Below, one piece after another: positions 12,181-25,062 of a stretch of 64,000 nucleotides of DNA (the stretch's first letter is position 1; every line of letters starts with the position of its first letter). Location: positions 77,964,888 to 78,028,887 of the forward strand of contig NC_082596.1 in NCBI RefSeq assembly GCF_030936135.1, given 5' to 3'. The position numbers and the translations under genes are program-made. This stretch comes from Gavia stellata (Eukaryota > Chordata > Aves > Gaviiformes > Gaviidae). The notes below the pieces were generated by a model, which saw only the letters and a list, made by a program, of their open reading frames with translations, was not told the origin of the DNA and searched no databases.

Positions 12181-13706
12181 TTTATGCAGTCAAAAAACTC
12201 CTTAGGACATCTTTTAAAATTAGCAGTCAGCACAGGTACTCCAGCTCTCATTAGACCCATTTAATCAGGAATATTATTTTCCATCTGCTGTCCCCAGAAC
12301 AGATGATTAATTTCAAACTAGCATCCGGGGAGGTGTGAAGTTGTATTAGGAAATTACTTCCTGACTTTTTAGAATATGTCCTTTTGGAGGACCTTCCTTG
12401 GGTCTGAAAAAGCTACTTGACTGAATATAGGCATTGAACAAAGAAAGCTTATGATAAAGGAAGAAAACTGTCTCTGAATACCTAAACACTGAAGGATCTC
12501 CACAAAGAGCAGAGCTGATGATTTATACGGGAATGTATTTCTGTGACATTAGAAATCGGTCCTAAAAGTTGAACAGTCAAAAACTCAGCAAAGACCTCTT
12601 GAACTTGCCTTGTTTTCTCTCCCAAAGGCAGCATGTCTCCTTCATTCCAGCCCATACTTCAGTCCTGAGTCCAAAGAAAGATAAGAGGTATGGTCTCCTT
12701 ATTTGGTGCTATGACACTGTATTATATAAAAAAAAAATCTCACTTCATTCTCCTTGTCCAAAGCACTACGTAAGATCCTAAAACGGGGCTTCTTGCATAA
12801 GTAGCAGGGTTGGGACAAAGCCTTTCTAGTATAACAAAACCACATGATATGACTGTGATATATACATACATGCTTTTAGAAAACTCATTTAGAAAGACAT
12901 ATTCAGAGTCACAGCTGCAAAGAAGTGATCGCTGTCATGGCCGGTGCACTGATGTGTATGTACTTTCCATTCCACAGGAACTTGCAATAGAAATAAATCT
13001 ATTCTTGATAGGCTGACTGTACAGAGAAAATACTGTAGAACTAACTGGCATTTGGGATTTAAATCTCTGGGTTTTCTTTGCCACATTTTACTCTTTTTTT
13101 TCAAGATTTTCAGGCACAGACATAGGGCCATAGCATCTTCATTTCACACTGGCATTATGGCCAGCATGGTTATTTACATGACTCCAATGAGGTGGTCGAT
13201 TATGAACACACTTCTTGTTGATGAGGGTTTTAGAGGATAACTGTCTTCCAGCTGAATGCCTGGGTGTGGACCTTGGCTGATGTACTGAGGATTTACTTTT
13301 CAGTGTTACATGGGCAGATGCGATGCATGCTCAGGCATCTGAAGTCTTAGCTGAATTTACATGGGGAAGCCTTTGCACAGAGTCAGCGTGAAAGGGTTGT
13401 CTCTTCCACACGGTAGGTAAATTCTGGTGAAGAATGTTCCTCTCAAACTGGTCTATGAACTAACCAAACAGAATTAAGCAGGCCAACCTGCTGGTGCAAT
13501 ATGATTTTCCAGTTATGTATCCCCTCCCTGACAAGCACCAGTTTACATTAAATAGTCTGCTACAGACATAACATTTCAGAAGATGACACTCAATAAAGAT
13601 GCTGGAGAAAAGCTCCTGGGTACGTATCTCCTCCAGCCTTCCCTGGTGTTCTGGGGGATGAAGATGCAGCCCTGATCTAAGTGAACGAGAGAGACCAAGA
13701 GGTGCT

Positions 13707-13744
13707 GTGCACATGCACTAAGAGCGTGCACATACACTAAGAGC
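13707..13744. repeat. 19-bp tandem duplication
   Basis: GTGCACATGCACTAAGAGC (13707-13725) is followed at once by a copy with one change (13726-13744). Confidence 0.8.
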
Positions 13745-15233
13745 CATGCACTGCCCTGCAAAGTGCCAGCTGTGGGAAGCTGGGGGCAGCAAGCCTCTGA
13801 GCTTACCTAGGCAATGTGCATCCTGTCTTGTATTCATATACCAAGCTTGCAAATACTTTACGAACATGTATATTACTTGGATTGAGTCAAAGGGTTCAGC
13901 ACATCTCTGACCTGAGTTCAGATTTGCAGAGCAGATGGGTTACTAAATACGCACAGGAGGTTTTTGTGTGAGTTAGTGACACATTTAAAGTTTTGCTTTG
14001 CTCGCTCTGAAGAATAAAGTGGCTGTCAAACTAGGTCTGAGGACAAAGAGGTTGAAAGTGAGTCACCTGCTATTATCAGCACAGCTGCACTGGAGAGGTG
14101 GTTTCGTTTGTACATCGAAGGGTAGAGGTGAGGTACTGCAGCAAGAGCAGCCAGTAGGACATTGCAAGAAGTTATGAAGACAGAGCTTGCCTCTTTGTCG
14201 TCGTCCCCCCCGTATTATTGACTACCTAATTTCATCCTCTTAAATGTACATTGCTCTACTTAGTAAATTTTACCCCCCTTTATATCACTTCAAAGTTTTA
14301 CTGATATGCTAAGGAAACCTTAAAACAAGTCATGTAAATTTACATTTAAAGCCTGCATTTCAATCTAGAAGCGTGCAAATGCCATGCTGACACCTGTCAA
14401 ATTTCACCAACAGCTTCCTCACACTAGTAAGTCTTGGACAAATCAGTGATGACGGTAGTTAACACAAAAATAGAAACTGTGTAATTTGGATGTTTGACTT
14501 AGTCTTTTCCCTGATTGCTTTGTCTTTCAGTTTGATTGACTTCAGCCAAGAACGTCAAGCTAACAGCAGTGAAACTGTCATAGTGTTGTTTATTTAGAAC
14601 AGTTCCTTTTGTTCATGCTGCTAAATAAGGTGGCAATAAATATTCATTGTAGTTGTGTTACACCAAATGGGAATTCAGAGATAACTCCTCACACTTTGAA
14701 AACTTTGCATTTTATACCTAGTGTTTGCCACCACACTTAGCATTCATTAGCTTTTGCTGTCAAATATTCTTGTGTTTTCTTACTCAGTGACCTCATGTGC
14801 TTTAAATTATTTGTGGTTTACTAACAGAAATATTTGAAGTATGTTGCAGGTCCTCTTGGCGAAATCAGTGAAATGGAACTGAACCAAATCTAATTGTCTG
14901 TGTGATTTAGAGGGGTTCTTCATTTGCCATTTGCATTAACAAGATCTGTAGACTTTTACTAAAGATTCCCCTTCTGAAGTTCCTCAACAAAACCAAGACT
15001 TCAAACTCAGCACAAAAACCATGCTGACATGGATTAGCATGCATCTTGGGAATGAAAGCAGACCATTCTCAAGAGAAATTTAAACCATTTCTTCATTTAT
15101 GCCAGCATTGTTTAGTTCTGAGAAGGTATGATAACAATACAAACACAGATAATGCCTTACACTGGATGAGATTGTTCTTATTATTTAATTCTTACATAAA
15201 TATGATTTTATAATGTATTAATAGAATTTGTGA

Positions 15234-16110
15234 TAATCCCACCAAACTAGGAGGAGTGATCGATATCCTGGAAGGCAGGGCTCACATTCAGAGGCACCTG
15301 GACAAGCTGAAGGAACGGGCCAACAGGAACTTCATGAAGTTTGGCAATGACCGGTGCAAAGCCCTGTACTTTGAATGGAGCCACCCAATTCATCAGTGCA
15401 GGCTGGGGCTGTCTGGCTAGCTTGCAGCTCTGCAGGAAAGGACTTGGAGGCCTGGGCGGACAGCAGGCTTACAAGGGATCAACAGTGTGCCCTTGTCTTA
15501 ATGAAGACTAGCCACATACAGGGCTGCGCTGGCAAAAGCATAGCCAGCTGGTCAAGGAAAGTGATTCTTTTCCTCTATTCATCACTTGTGAGCTGACATC
15601 TGGAGTCCTGTGTCCAGTTTTGGCCCCGCAGAACACAGCACTTTTTGACAAATTGGAGGGAAACCAGGGCACCAAGATGGTTAGTGGTCTGGAGCCTGTG
15701 ATGTGCGGGAAGAGGCTGAGAGAGCAGGTTCTGCTCAGCCTGGAAAGAGAAGGCTGAGAGGGGGCTGACTGCAGTCTTCCACTACCTAGAAAGGGATTAC
15801 AGAGAAGTGGAGCCATACTCTTCTCTGAGATGAAGAGCCAAAGAGCAAGAGGCAGCAGACACAAGTTGCAGCAAGCAAGGTCCCAGCTGGATGGAGGGAA
15901 GAACCTCTTCACCACATGAGCAGGCAAGCACTAGAGCAAGTTGCCCAGAAATAATGGAATCTCCATTGTGGGAGATTCTGGGGACTCGACTTGATAATGC
16001 CCTGAGTAACCTGATCCAACTTTGAAGTTAGCCCTGCTTGAAGCAGGAGTTTAGACTATAGAACTCTATAGGTCTCTGCCAAACTAAACGTTTCTCTGAT
16101 TCTATTATAT
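15234..16110 (+). mobile_element. CR1 LINE, 5'-truncated copy with ORF2 end and 3' UTR
   Basis: The text follows the CR1 consensus in order: the end of the reverse-transcriptase ORF, the region resembling 'GCAAGGTCCCAGCTGGATGG', then the 3' UTR with TTTGAAGTTAGCCCTGCTTG at about 16021-16040. The reading frame is broken by stops and small indels, so it is a dead copy. CR1 copies are normally 5' truncated, which explains the missing first part. The minus-strand frame over 15508-15927 is a shadow of this repeat. Confidence 0.85.
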
Positions 16111-17458
16111 TATTTATATTATAAATTTTGCTATTCAGAGGTATTGGGGAAACAAATTTCATGGCCAAAAATATGCCTGTGGAGCTCTACCTGATTCATA
16201 AAGCTGCTAACCTCCAAGAAGGGCCAGCTGATCATGACTCCCTACTTGGTGTAAAAGTAATCCCTTCCAAGCACCCTATGCTCTAACTTAGCTGCATGGA
16301 TGTAGGTTTATAAAGTTGTGCAAACACCCATTGAAGATGTCACTAATTAGCATATCCACACTAAAATTTTTGCATACATAGACCAGCTACCAGTCCACTG
16401 TTATAAATATTTTCCATGTAAAAAGGTGTTTTGAGATAACTTTTAATTCTGTTTTCCCTGAAGAGCTTTAAGCTTAATGGGTTTTTCATGTTGTCTGTTT
16501 CCCTGCAATGCAAGATTGAAAAATATTTCCCTAAGTAGAGCTAATAGGAAGGAAACCACGTAAAGCAAGCCTGGAGCTTAAGGATGGGATCTTTTGCAGG
16601 AAAATTCTCTGAATCCTGGAAAGCAAGTTACTGTAACTGAAGTTGTCTCACATTGCAAGGCTTTCCTGATTGCTCTGGTGAGCTATTCTTGAATTCCCAG
16701 GGCCAAAACCCCTGTTCTCAATCTTGCTCTGGTTTTACCTGCATCCTCTAAACATTCTGCAAATCAATGTCTGAGGCGAAAAGGATTTTGGTGGCATTTC
16801 TGACAGGGGCTTTCACCTGGAATATCTCACAGTACACTTCATCTGCTTGCATTTGCTGTCCCGATTCTGCTGCTCAACAGATCCAAATCTGGTCAATACA
16901 CGTATTTCCCCTGTCCACCTTGTAGAGCCAGCATAAGGACCTGGATTTGTCTTTCCTTCCCTGCTCCCTGGTATGCTTTGCATCACTGTTCCTGGATAGG
17001 AAAGCTTTCTCTGATGGCACTTATTTTGACCCCATTTCTGAGATAAAGTTGTGTTATCCAGCACCCCTCCCTCACAAGCGCAGTCAGAGCACTTGGAAAA
17101 ACAAAGGGATCGAACAAAGGACTAATGTATTCGAAGTGAGTAGCCCTAGAGCACAGCTGTTAACATTGCAACAGTGAATAGTGTTGTGATTCAGCTCGTT
17201 TATCCTCTGCACGGCGCAAAATGGGGTAATACTGGAAGTGCAGTTGGTTTGAATGTTAAGCGTTGCAGGAGCAGTTTTGCTGCTTTCAGTGAGCACAAGT
17301 GGTGCCGAGTCTTCACCGGGTCTCTTGCAAACAAGGTGTACCTATGTTGAGTTGCCTGTCACCTCTCCTCCATCACCAAGCAGAAGAAACCCTGACTCTT
17401 GGCCTGACCTTCTGGACAGTTACTCTACAGGCACTCGGTTATTCTTGATGCATTTTTA

Positions 17459-17530
17459 ATTTTTATATGTATTTTATATTTACATATATATGTATAAATA
17501 TACACATATATATGTGTGTATATATATACA
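17459..17530. repeat. TA/TATG-rich microsatellite
   Basis: About 70 bases of interrupted TA, ATAT and TGTG units. It is likely length-variable between individuals. Confidence 0.8.
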
Positions 17531-20131
17531 GGGGAAACTTGGGCACAAATCAAGACCAAAGCTGAAACAGACTCTTCTGGTATTCTTTCCACCATAACAC
17601 CCATAAGGCTTTCAAACCTGGAGCACAACTACATATACATCTTCTGCAGCACTTGGAGTATAAATGATAGCTTTATCTCAAGGCCATTTCTACTGTTCTT
17701 TCTGTACTGGCAGTAATAAATTCAAAGGTTCCTGTCCATTGGAAGTGACTTGAAGAGAGAATGTATTTCTTGACATGAAGTTCCCTGACAGATGACATGA
17801 TCTGCTTGCTAGCTGGAGCTATCTACTTTACAATTCATGCACCAACTCTCAGAAAGAGGCAGCTGGACACTGCCCATAACACCCATGGTAAATTCTTTAT
17901 GGAAAAAGCATAAATGTAACTAGGCGAACTGGGGTATGAGTGGTGAGGATCCACCATGGTGAAGGTGGCAAAGGAGGAGTCGCAACCAGTCTCCATCAGT
18001 ACACCTGGTTACCATTAATTAGTGTAGGTAACCATGTTTCTCAAAGAACTCATGAGTTCTTTGGAAGGAAAAGTAGCAACAGTTATTGCAGCCTCCTGAA
18101 GGAGAAGCTTCAGTTTGTGCTGTTGATTTCTCTTGAAATCTTCTTTTGACAGAGAAGAACATAAATTCCTGTCAGTAAAGAAAGCCAAACTGGGAAGGAC
18201 GAGAAGTCAGGGTGTGCCTAGAAACTTGGGAGACTACCAGAAAATTCTTCTTTATACCTCTTTCTCTTGCATTACTTCACATGCCCGGAGCAGCCATTCA
18301 GTTAAATATACCTTTCCACCTTCCCAGTGTTTTCCCAAGAGATTTGGAGTGATGTGGATCATACCCAAGGGGCCTTGTCACTGACACCATCATGGGCCAG
18401 TGTGGACTCCTTTTAAATGAAAAGTGCTAGTAGGAGGGAAAGCACTCACAAATGTTTGTGTATTCCCTCTGTCCTCAGCTAGCAAGCATCTGTAACTTGT
18501 ATGTCTCATATCTACATTGCAGAGCTATACCTGATTTTGTATGTTTTTAGGTAAGTTTTGTGCAACCTACCAGCTGGAAAGAAAGTGGCAAGGTGCCGGC
18601 CTAACAAGTATATTGAAGTGTGTGCTTAGCTGAAAGAGCACAAATAAACATTGCTACTGCCTTTGTGTGGTTCAAAGTTCTGATCTGCTGGATCAGGGCA
18701 ATAGTGACAGCTATCTCCTGTTAGAGCTAATGTATGAATCCAAGAGTAGACAGCCCTGGTTTATAACATGGTCATGCGATCTCTGTCATTGAAATTAATT
18801 TCAAGAAGTAAATTCTCTCTTCAGGACACTTTTTCAAGTGATCTGAGATTTTTCACATGACGTGTAACAATAGCTGTAATGTAATAGAGAAATTGAAGCA
18901 GCATTTTATTTTCCAGTGCCTACATCCCTTTGTCCTCTAATACTGATGCTGTAAAACAAATGATGAAAGCTTAAGTATACTCATTAACTCATGAAGTTAA
19001 ACATTTGGCATACCCAGCTGCAACTGAACAGGGCAAAGCACCAGAGGTTTTTTAAATGTTTGGCCAGATTTTTCTCTATATGAGAAAAAAACAGTAAAAG
19101 GGTAGGACCTCCCTGTTTGCAACTGAAAACTGTCTTCAAAGGATCCTTAGGAATGCCCTTAACTTCTTATGGACACTAGGTTTACACTAAGGGCAAACAG
19201 TCTTTTTTAAACAGAACCCCCCTGCCACTGTGCATTGCTTCCAGCTCCCACAGACCTGTCCTGCCCCTGGTTCCCTGATTGATAGACTCAGCCAAACCAG
19301 GAATACCATTGCTCAGTGGATGACAACACTGGCAAAGTTTAGTCAACATCAGTAACATAAGAGATTATCCTCTTTGATTCAAGCAACTAGTCAAAATGTA
19401 ATCCTTTGTAGGCATTATTTCAGTTAAATTAAATTCTTTCAATCTGGAAGAGAAGCATTTAGGTATCTTTGATAGAATCCACCCACTTTTGTAAGAAAAT
19501 ATGAAGTCTTACCTTCTTGACCTCAGGAGGAAATAATCAATAGGAGACTGCTTTTTACTTCACAGCTCCTTGACCAGAAAGATCTCTTTGTCTACGGGCT
19601 ATATATTGAAAAGGTTGATTTTTTCTTCCCAGTTTTTTCCTTGACTTCCCGAACTGAATCATCTGCTGCTGCCTAATGGATAAACCTACCAGATTCCTTG
19701 TGGTGGAGCAGAAATGGAGGGAGGAGAGTAGGGCAGGGTAAGGGGAGAGGAAAGGAAAGCAAAGTTGACACCCGGCAACCAGCAAAGGTATTACCGATCA
19801 AGCCAAAGGGAGCAAATTCAGAACATCAGCTGACAAGAAAATTAACTCAGCTGAGACAGACAACCACCTTCATGTCACTCCTTCTATACTCTCACTGTTT
19901 GCCACTTTCTATCAGTAAGGCAAAAATCAATAAAAGGGACTCAAACAAATCTCAGCTCATAGGAAATACCTCGCCCTCCCTTCATACATCAGTCTCTTCC
20001 TTCCTGAGCAATGTAACACTTTGGATTGAACCTGAGAAATTACTTAAAAGAAAGTTTCACCTTGTTGTCCATTGTCAGAGACAAAAGTAATTTAAAAAAA
20101 CCCATCCATTTTATCAGCACTAGTCAGCTCA

Positions 20132-20175
20132 AATAAAAAAATAAAAAATAAAAAATAAAAACTCAAATAAAAATA
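20132..20175. repeat. (AAAAAT)n A-rich tract
   Basis: Repeated AAAAAT and AATAAA units. The AATAAA strings here are part of the simple repeat, and I do not read them as polyadenylation signals. Confidence 0.75.
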
Positions 20176-20413
20176 ACCTTTTACTTAGTGTAAAGGGACC
20201 CAACTATTTCAGAAAGTGGAAAGTGGCCTTGTGGAAATCAGTAAGAGTTAACTGTGGACTTCAGTGGGACCCATGTATCATTCGGAGGATATGATGGCTT
20301 GTCCAGATTGCTCTGAATGCCACAAAGCTGGGTCTTGGACTGAAGAGTGCCAGAAGGTGCTCACACTGCTCAGAGCTGTGCACACCCTCAGGGAGCAACT
20401 GAAAAAGGATGGT

Positions 20414-21085
20414 AATCACAGAATCATAGAATGGTTTGGGTTGGAGGGGACCGTTAAAGGTCATCTAGTCTCACCCCCCCTTCAATGAACAGGGACATCT
20501 TCAACTAGATCAGGTTGCTCAGAGCCCCATCCAACCTGACCTTGAATGTTTTCAGGGATGGGGCACTTACCACCTCTCCGGGCAGTCTGTTCCAGTGTTT
20601 CACCACCCTCATTGTAAAAAATTTCTTCCTTATATCTAGTCTAAATCTACTCTTTTTTAGTTTAAAACAATTACCCCTTGTCCTATCGCAACAGGCCTTA
20701 CTAAAAAGTTTGTCCCAATCTTTCTTATAAGCCCCCTTTCAGTATTGAAAGGCCACAATAAGGTCTCCCCGGAGCCTTCTCTTCTCCAGGCTGAACAACC
20801 CCAACTCTCTCAGCCTTTCCTCATAGGAGAGGTGTTCCATCTCTCTGATCACTTTTGTGGCCCTCCTCTAGACCTCTTCCAGCAGGTCCATGTCTTTCCT
20901 GTGCTGAGGACCCCAGAGCTGGATGCAGTACTCCAGGTGGGGCTCTCACCAAAGTGGAGTAGAGGGGCAGAACCACCTCCCTCGACCTGCTGGCCATGCT
21001 TCTTTTGATGCAGCCCAGGATACGGTTGGTTTTCTGGGCTGCGAGTGCACATTGCTGGCTCATGTCCAGCTTTTCATCTACCATA
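20414..21085 (-). mobile_element. CR1 LINE, minus orientation, with ORF2 C-terminal part
   Basis: On the minus strand the 21085 end encodes the familiar CR1 ORF2 segment containing KLDMSQQCALAAQK and MASRSREVVLPLYSTL, followed by the 3' UTR. The 3' end lies at about 20414, where the plus strand reads AATCACAGAATCATAGAATGG. Stops and indels interrupt the frame. It looks younger than the copies at 28.2 and 32.1 kb because the match to the consensus is closer. Confidence 0.9.
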
Positions 21086-21547
21086 TCTTCACAGTTTGCA
21101 GTGAGCTCTGGTTTTGTCTATTACTGCACCTGATCCCACTGGAAACTTCAACATGCTCAAAGCTGATCAAAAAGGAATCTTAGTTTTTGTATTGTTATGT
21201 GTGGGGCAGCTTTGGCTAGTCAGTAGCTTTATTGCCAGGGCATTTGGAGACTCTGAACATGCTGTACAAACGTACAGGCTTTTCCTAAAGAATGCCTGAT
21301 GATACTTATATATTACATCTCATAATCTTTCAATATTACTTGCAAATTCCATTCTGTGTTCATGACATGCAATAAAAACAACTGGTTTATCTTCTGCTAG
21401 ACAAGATTTGAAACAGGCATCTGGTTTGTATTTTTGATATAACACAGAAAAGTTGATATCAGTACAAATGAATTGTCCAGCTGGATGAGACAGTCATTTA
21501 ATTCTGTATCCTGATGGCTCAGAGGAGAGCATCAGACTATTGTCCTG

Positions 21548-21800
21548 GGGATCAGAATGATTCAGGATGGAATGATTCAGGATGATCTTGTTCAACCCCT
21601 TGCTCCACAAAAGGCCAACTTCGAGGTTCGATCAGGTTGCTTAGGGCATTGTCCACCTGAGTCCCAGATATCTCACAAAATGGACATCCCACCACCTCTC
21701 TGGGAAGCCTGTTCCAGTGCTTAGTCATCCTCTGGGAGATTCACCTTTTCCTCCTGTCCGACTAGTATCGTGGCTGCTGGCTCTTGTCTTCTTTCATGAG
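21548..21800 (-). mobile_element. CR1 LINE 3' UTR fragment, minus orientation
   Basis: The plus strand reads the reverse complement of a CR1 3' UTR: ATCTTGTTCAACCCC, then GATCAGGTTGCTTAGGGC, then CCACCACCTCTCTGGGAAGC and CTGTTCCAGTGCTT. The first bases contain a short duplication of GGATGGAATGATTCA. It is a separate insertion from the element ending at 21085. Confidence 0.8.
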
Positions 21801-22674
21801 CACCTCTGAGAGGAGCCTGCATTTGGGACAAGCAAATAAAACCAGTTCAAAAAGAGAGAAAGGAATTGTTACATTTTCCCAGTTTGTGTCCCTGTGTGAC
21901 ATTTCAGTGTTTTATCTGCCTGGAATCACCCATCAAGCAGAAGTCTCCCCTGAGCTGCATACAATAGTGCCCAGATGTCCATCATGTTGGTGTTCTCCAT
22001 CTAAAATTCAAGAAAGTGTTTGAAGAGTTTTATCTTTTCCCTCCAGTGCTCTTTCCTTTGTATTCAGTATGGAGGGCTGTTCATCACGGTATCCTCCATT
22101 TATTTGTCCTTCATTAGGTTCTTCTTCATTTGGCTTGCCTTGTAATATTCTCAGGTTTTAACTAAAACAAATAGCCATGTGGCCTCCACAGATTTTGCTA
22201 ATTCACTGTTCACATCCTCTTTCCAAATTTCCAAGTATCTAATATGTTATGCACATGAACTGTTGAAGCTTAATGTTTTTAAACATTTTGACGTTTCTAA
22301 TCTTTTGCCATCCTGAAAATCTATTTCTCAGTCCTACTCTGTTTTCTGTATCATGGACAGATTTGTAGCCATAAGAAGATTCTGCGTTTTTATAGCTGCT
22401 AAGAAAGGACTTCCTCAAAGGTTTTTGAATTATTAATTACATTATGTTGTCCTATCTGTTTTTTTGTTTGGTTTTTTTTAATTTCAAATGATTAATTAAA
22501 CCTATTTGCCAGCTACAGGCACAAGGTTTACTGGCTCTTGATTCTCTGGACCACCTAGAAAGCTTTTTTTTTTTAATCTGAAAAAAACCCCAGAACAAAA
22601 CAGAGACTCAGCATTTTGCATATCTTTAACCCTCTAGCACAAAATCAGGTTTCAGTGAGAAATTAATTTTTAAA
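21801..22674. other. Intergenic sequence, nothing recognised
   Basis: AT-rich sequence with short homopolymers and no supportable gene or element. Confidence 0.5.
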
Positions 22675-23150
22675 AACACGCAATATATATTATTTTATAC
22701 ATTATATAATATGTATTTATCTAGATAGAATGTATAATGCAATGTATGTAAAAGCATCTAGGAAAACTGTTGACATTATATAATATATAAAACATGGTAA
22801 TATTACATAATATAACATAATATGTGATATTATGTTATTATGTAATTTAATAGTATATAATCTATTAATAGATAATTATATTAACATAGGCACATATTAC
22901 ATGCTATGAGTTCTATAAATATATAACAATATACATATAGAGTATATTGCGTATATAATTTACATCACACATACAGTTTATAAATATACACAAATTAAAA
23001 AAATAATACATTTAAAGTAAAAATGAAACATAAGCATTTAACATAAATTTAAATTGATAAAATTAATTTTAGTACCTCTATCTAATAAACATTTAACATA
23101 GAGTATGCATTAATATTTACGATGTGTTATATACTATAACATAATTTCCT
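22675..23150. repeat. Very AT-rich low-complexity tract
   Basis: Nearly 480 bases built from ATAT, TATAAT, ATTA and TTTAAA strings, with only scattered G or C. No reading frame and no recognisable element. Such tracts are prone to replication slippage and assembly error. Confidence 0.8.
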
Positions 23151-23225
23151 TTGCAGCTCTTCAGTGTCAGGCTTATGTCCTTCCCAAGCTCCTGAACACA
23201 CACCAGCTGGACCTATTGGAATGGG

Positions 23226-23435
23226 CTACTCTTTTATGTCCCATTTTGGTTTGGTACCTACTGTTTTGTTCACCAGTTTGTTCTGGTACTTCCCGTCCTC
23301 ATAAGACTTCATCGTTACTCCCAAGCCCAGAACTGGCCTGACTTCAACATTGTCTGCAGAGGCAGTTGCTGTTAAGAAATCACGTAGCTTGCTAGCAATG
23401 CCCTTAATTGCTCCCTTCAAGCACTCAAGAGATCA
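23226..23435 (-). pseudogene. Unidentified protein-like reading frame, possible decayed gene copy
   Basis: On the minus strand a frame runs from a stop (TGA) near 23436 to TAG at about 23226, encoding roughly 68 residues. It has no ATG at its start and continues through GIASKLRDFLTATAS, VEVRPVLGLGVTMKSY and KLVNKTVGTKPKWD. Composition and codon choice look protein-like, unlike the surrounding AT-rich DNA. I do not recognise the family. It could be an exon of an unknown gene, a decayed retrocopy or chance. No acceptor or donor pair is convincing, although AG and GT dinucleotides occur nearby. A second minus-strand frame (about 23580-23885) lies just upstream, but I cannot show that the two belong together. 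Confidence 0.25.
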
Positions 23436-24814
23436 GCTCTTGCATGGACACATTTCCCTCAGGAGCTGGAACAAGTAAGTGCATCAGTGCTTAAATGTCT
23501 TTTTCACTCCTGGAAAGCCACTGTTTAGTGCTGTGCATATACACAATGCCCCAGGTGCATCTTCTTCTTTTAAGATTGGTTATTTCATCTTCAAAATCCT
23601 TCTAACATTCCTCTCATCCACAGCCAGCTGCAATTTCTTCATTTGCTTATTATTCCAAATGTTGCAGAATTCCTGTTTCTCCCAGCAGTCTTCCCCAGCT
23701 TCCCAAGTTTCTCCTAGTGCTTTCCCTTTGCCCTCCCACTTCCTATCCAGTTCATCACTTCTCCCCAAAGCTTTCTCTCTCTTGCAGCCTCCCTGGGGAC
23801 TCACAGCTCGTTTCACTTTCCTGCTAGGGAGCACAGAGTGGTTTGTGAACGGACACATCCGCATGAGAAGCAGCAGGCACGGCATTTAAGAGCACACGTA
23901 TAGTCAGGCCAAACAAGCTTTTCCCCTAAGCCAGGAAATCACTGCAGGGGCGCCTATCGGAGGAAGCGGCTTCTATTCGGTGTTTGCAATGGTTCTGCTC
24001 GCCCACCTCTGAGGAAGCATCGCTTGTGCACACTGCTCCACTCCGCAGTGCTTCTTCAGCATCCTGGGCTCATGCAGATCCATCCTACATCCTTCAGGGG
24101 TGCAGGGAGACAGTGTTTTTGAACAGTTTGTTGAACGAGGTCATGCCCCGCCAAAGGGCATTTATATAATGAGAGCTTGTGAAGCTGTTATCAAGGGCTG
24201 CATATGCTTTGGCTTCTTTTGACAAGTTGTTTCTGGGCCGTTTCTTACATGTGCCACGTGTGAGATCAATTTGTTCCTGCTAGCATGCATCTTCCACATG
24301 TAAGGAGGCGAGCAGCTCTAGAGCTAGAGCCAATCTTTCTGTCTGTGACCTTCAAGCTCAGTTGGTAGTCTGGAGGCAAATACAGTGGATTTCCAGTAAT
24401 CATGATGCATTTGTTTGTTAGACTCCTGTCCCCAGACCTTGCTTGGAAACAACAGTTGACAGCTTTGCTTGGTGCTACCAGCCATAAATTCAAGTGTTGT
24501 CCTTACCAGCTGTTTGAGACTTTTAACTTCTTTTTATGATCAGCACCTGCTGCTCATTTTTGCACAGTAAGGCCCCTCCATTGGCAGTTTTAGCAGTTAG
24601 CCTGACAAAACATACCATTCGTATAAATCTCTGTACATCCTCTCTGTAAATCAATGGTAATTTGTTGATAACCACTCATTTACTACTGAGACCTCTCTGT
24701 TCTCCCATGCACTGTCCCTTTTTTTTTGGTGTATTTCAGGAAAACAGAGTATTTCAGTACAGCTGTGTTAACAGGCCAGCTGACTCTTGTTTAGCTACGT
24801 TTTGCTGGATGCCC
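23436..24814. other. Intergenic sequence, no supported gene
   Basis: Contains moderately long open frames on both strands at 23479-23889, which are pyrimidine-biased on plus. No domain is recognisable, and no conserved splice context was found. The rest is plain sequence. Confidence 0.45.
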
Positions 24815-25018
24815 TCCCTGCAGGAGTGGGTAAGCACTGGAGCAGTTGCCCAGAGGGGCAGTGGACCCTCTGCCCTGGGACATTCCCAAGACCCACCTGG
24901 ACCCTGAGCAACCAGCTCCAGCCTTGAAGCTGGCCCTTTGTGGTGCAGGGGGCTGCACTGCGCAACCTCCCCAAGCCCCTTCCAACCCAACTTGTTCTGT
25001 TGTTTCCATGACCCTGTG
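24815..25018 (+). mobile_element. Old CR1 LINE 3' fragment
   Basis: Diverged CR1 3' UTR signatures on the plus strand: GGAGCAGTTGCCCAGAGGGGC, then CTTGAAGCTGGCCC, then CCCTTCCAACCCAACTTGTTCTG. It sits directly before a much better preserved CR1 copy in the same orientation. Confidence 0.65.
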
Positions 25019-25062
25019 TTCTCGGTTTAGCGGACAGAGTTGATTTTCTTTTCTTTTTTTCA

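Larger units (their letters stand above)
9357..15232. other. Intergenic sequence, no gene seen
   Basis: I found no exon of a recognisable protein, no RNA gene and no intact mobile element here. An alternative AATAAA is at 9860-9865. Notable small structures are a perfect inverted repeat at 12137-12180 and a 19-bp tandem duplication at 13707-13744. The open frames present are short and have no recognisable domain. Confidence 0.6.
16111..20413. other. Intergenic sequence, no gene seen
   Basis: Nothing recognisable as an exon or RNA gene. It holds a TA/TG-rich microsatellite (17459-17530) and an A-rich AAAAAT tract (20132-20175). The short open frames lack domains and do not align with splice signals I could support. 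Confidence 0.55.

Noticed and set aside
20132-20175. AATAAA strings as polyadenylation signals
   Set aside because: They are units of an A-rich simple repeat with no gene upstream.
23580-23885. 101-codon minus-strand frame rich in Lys, Glu and Trp
   Set aside because: The composition follows from a purine-rich strand. I could not link it to the frame at 23226-23435 or to any family.
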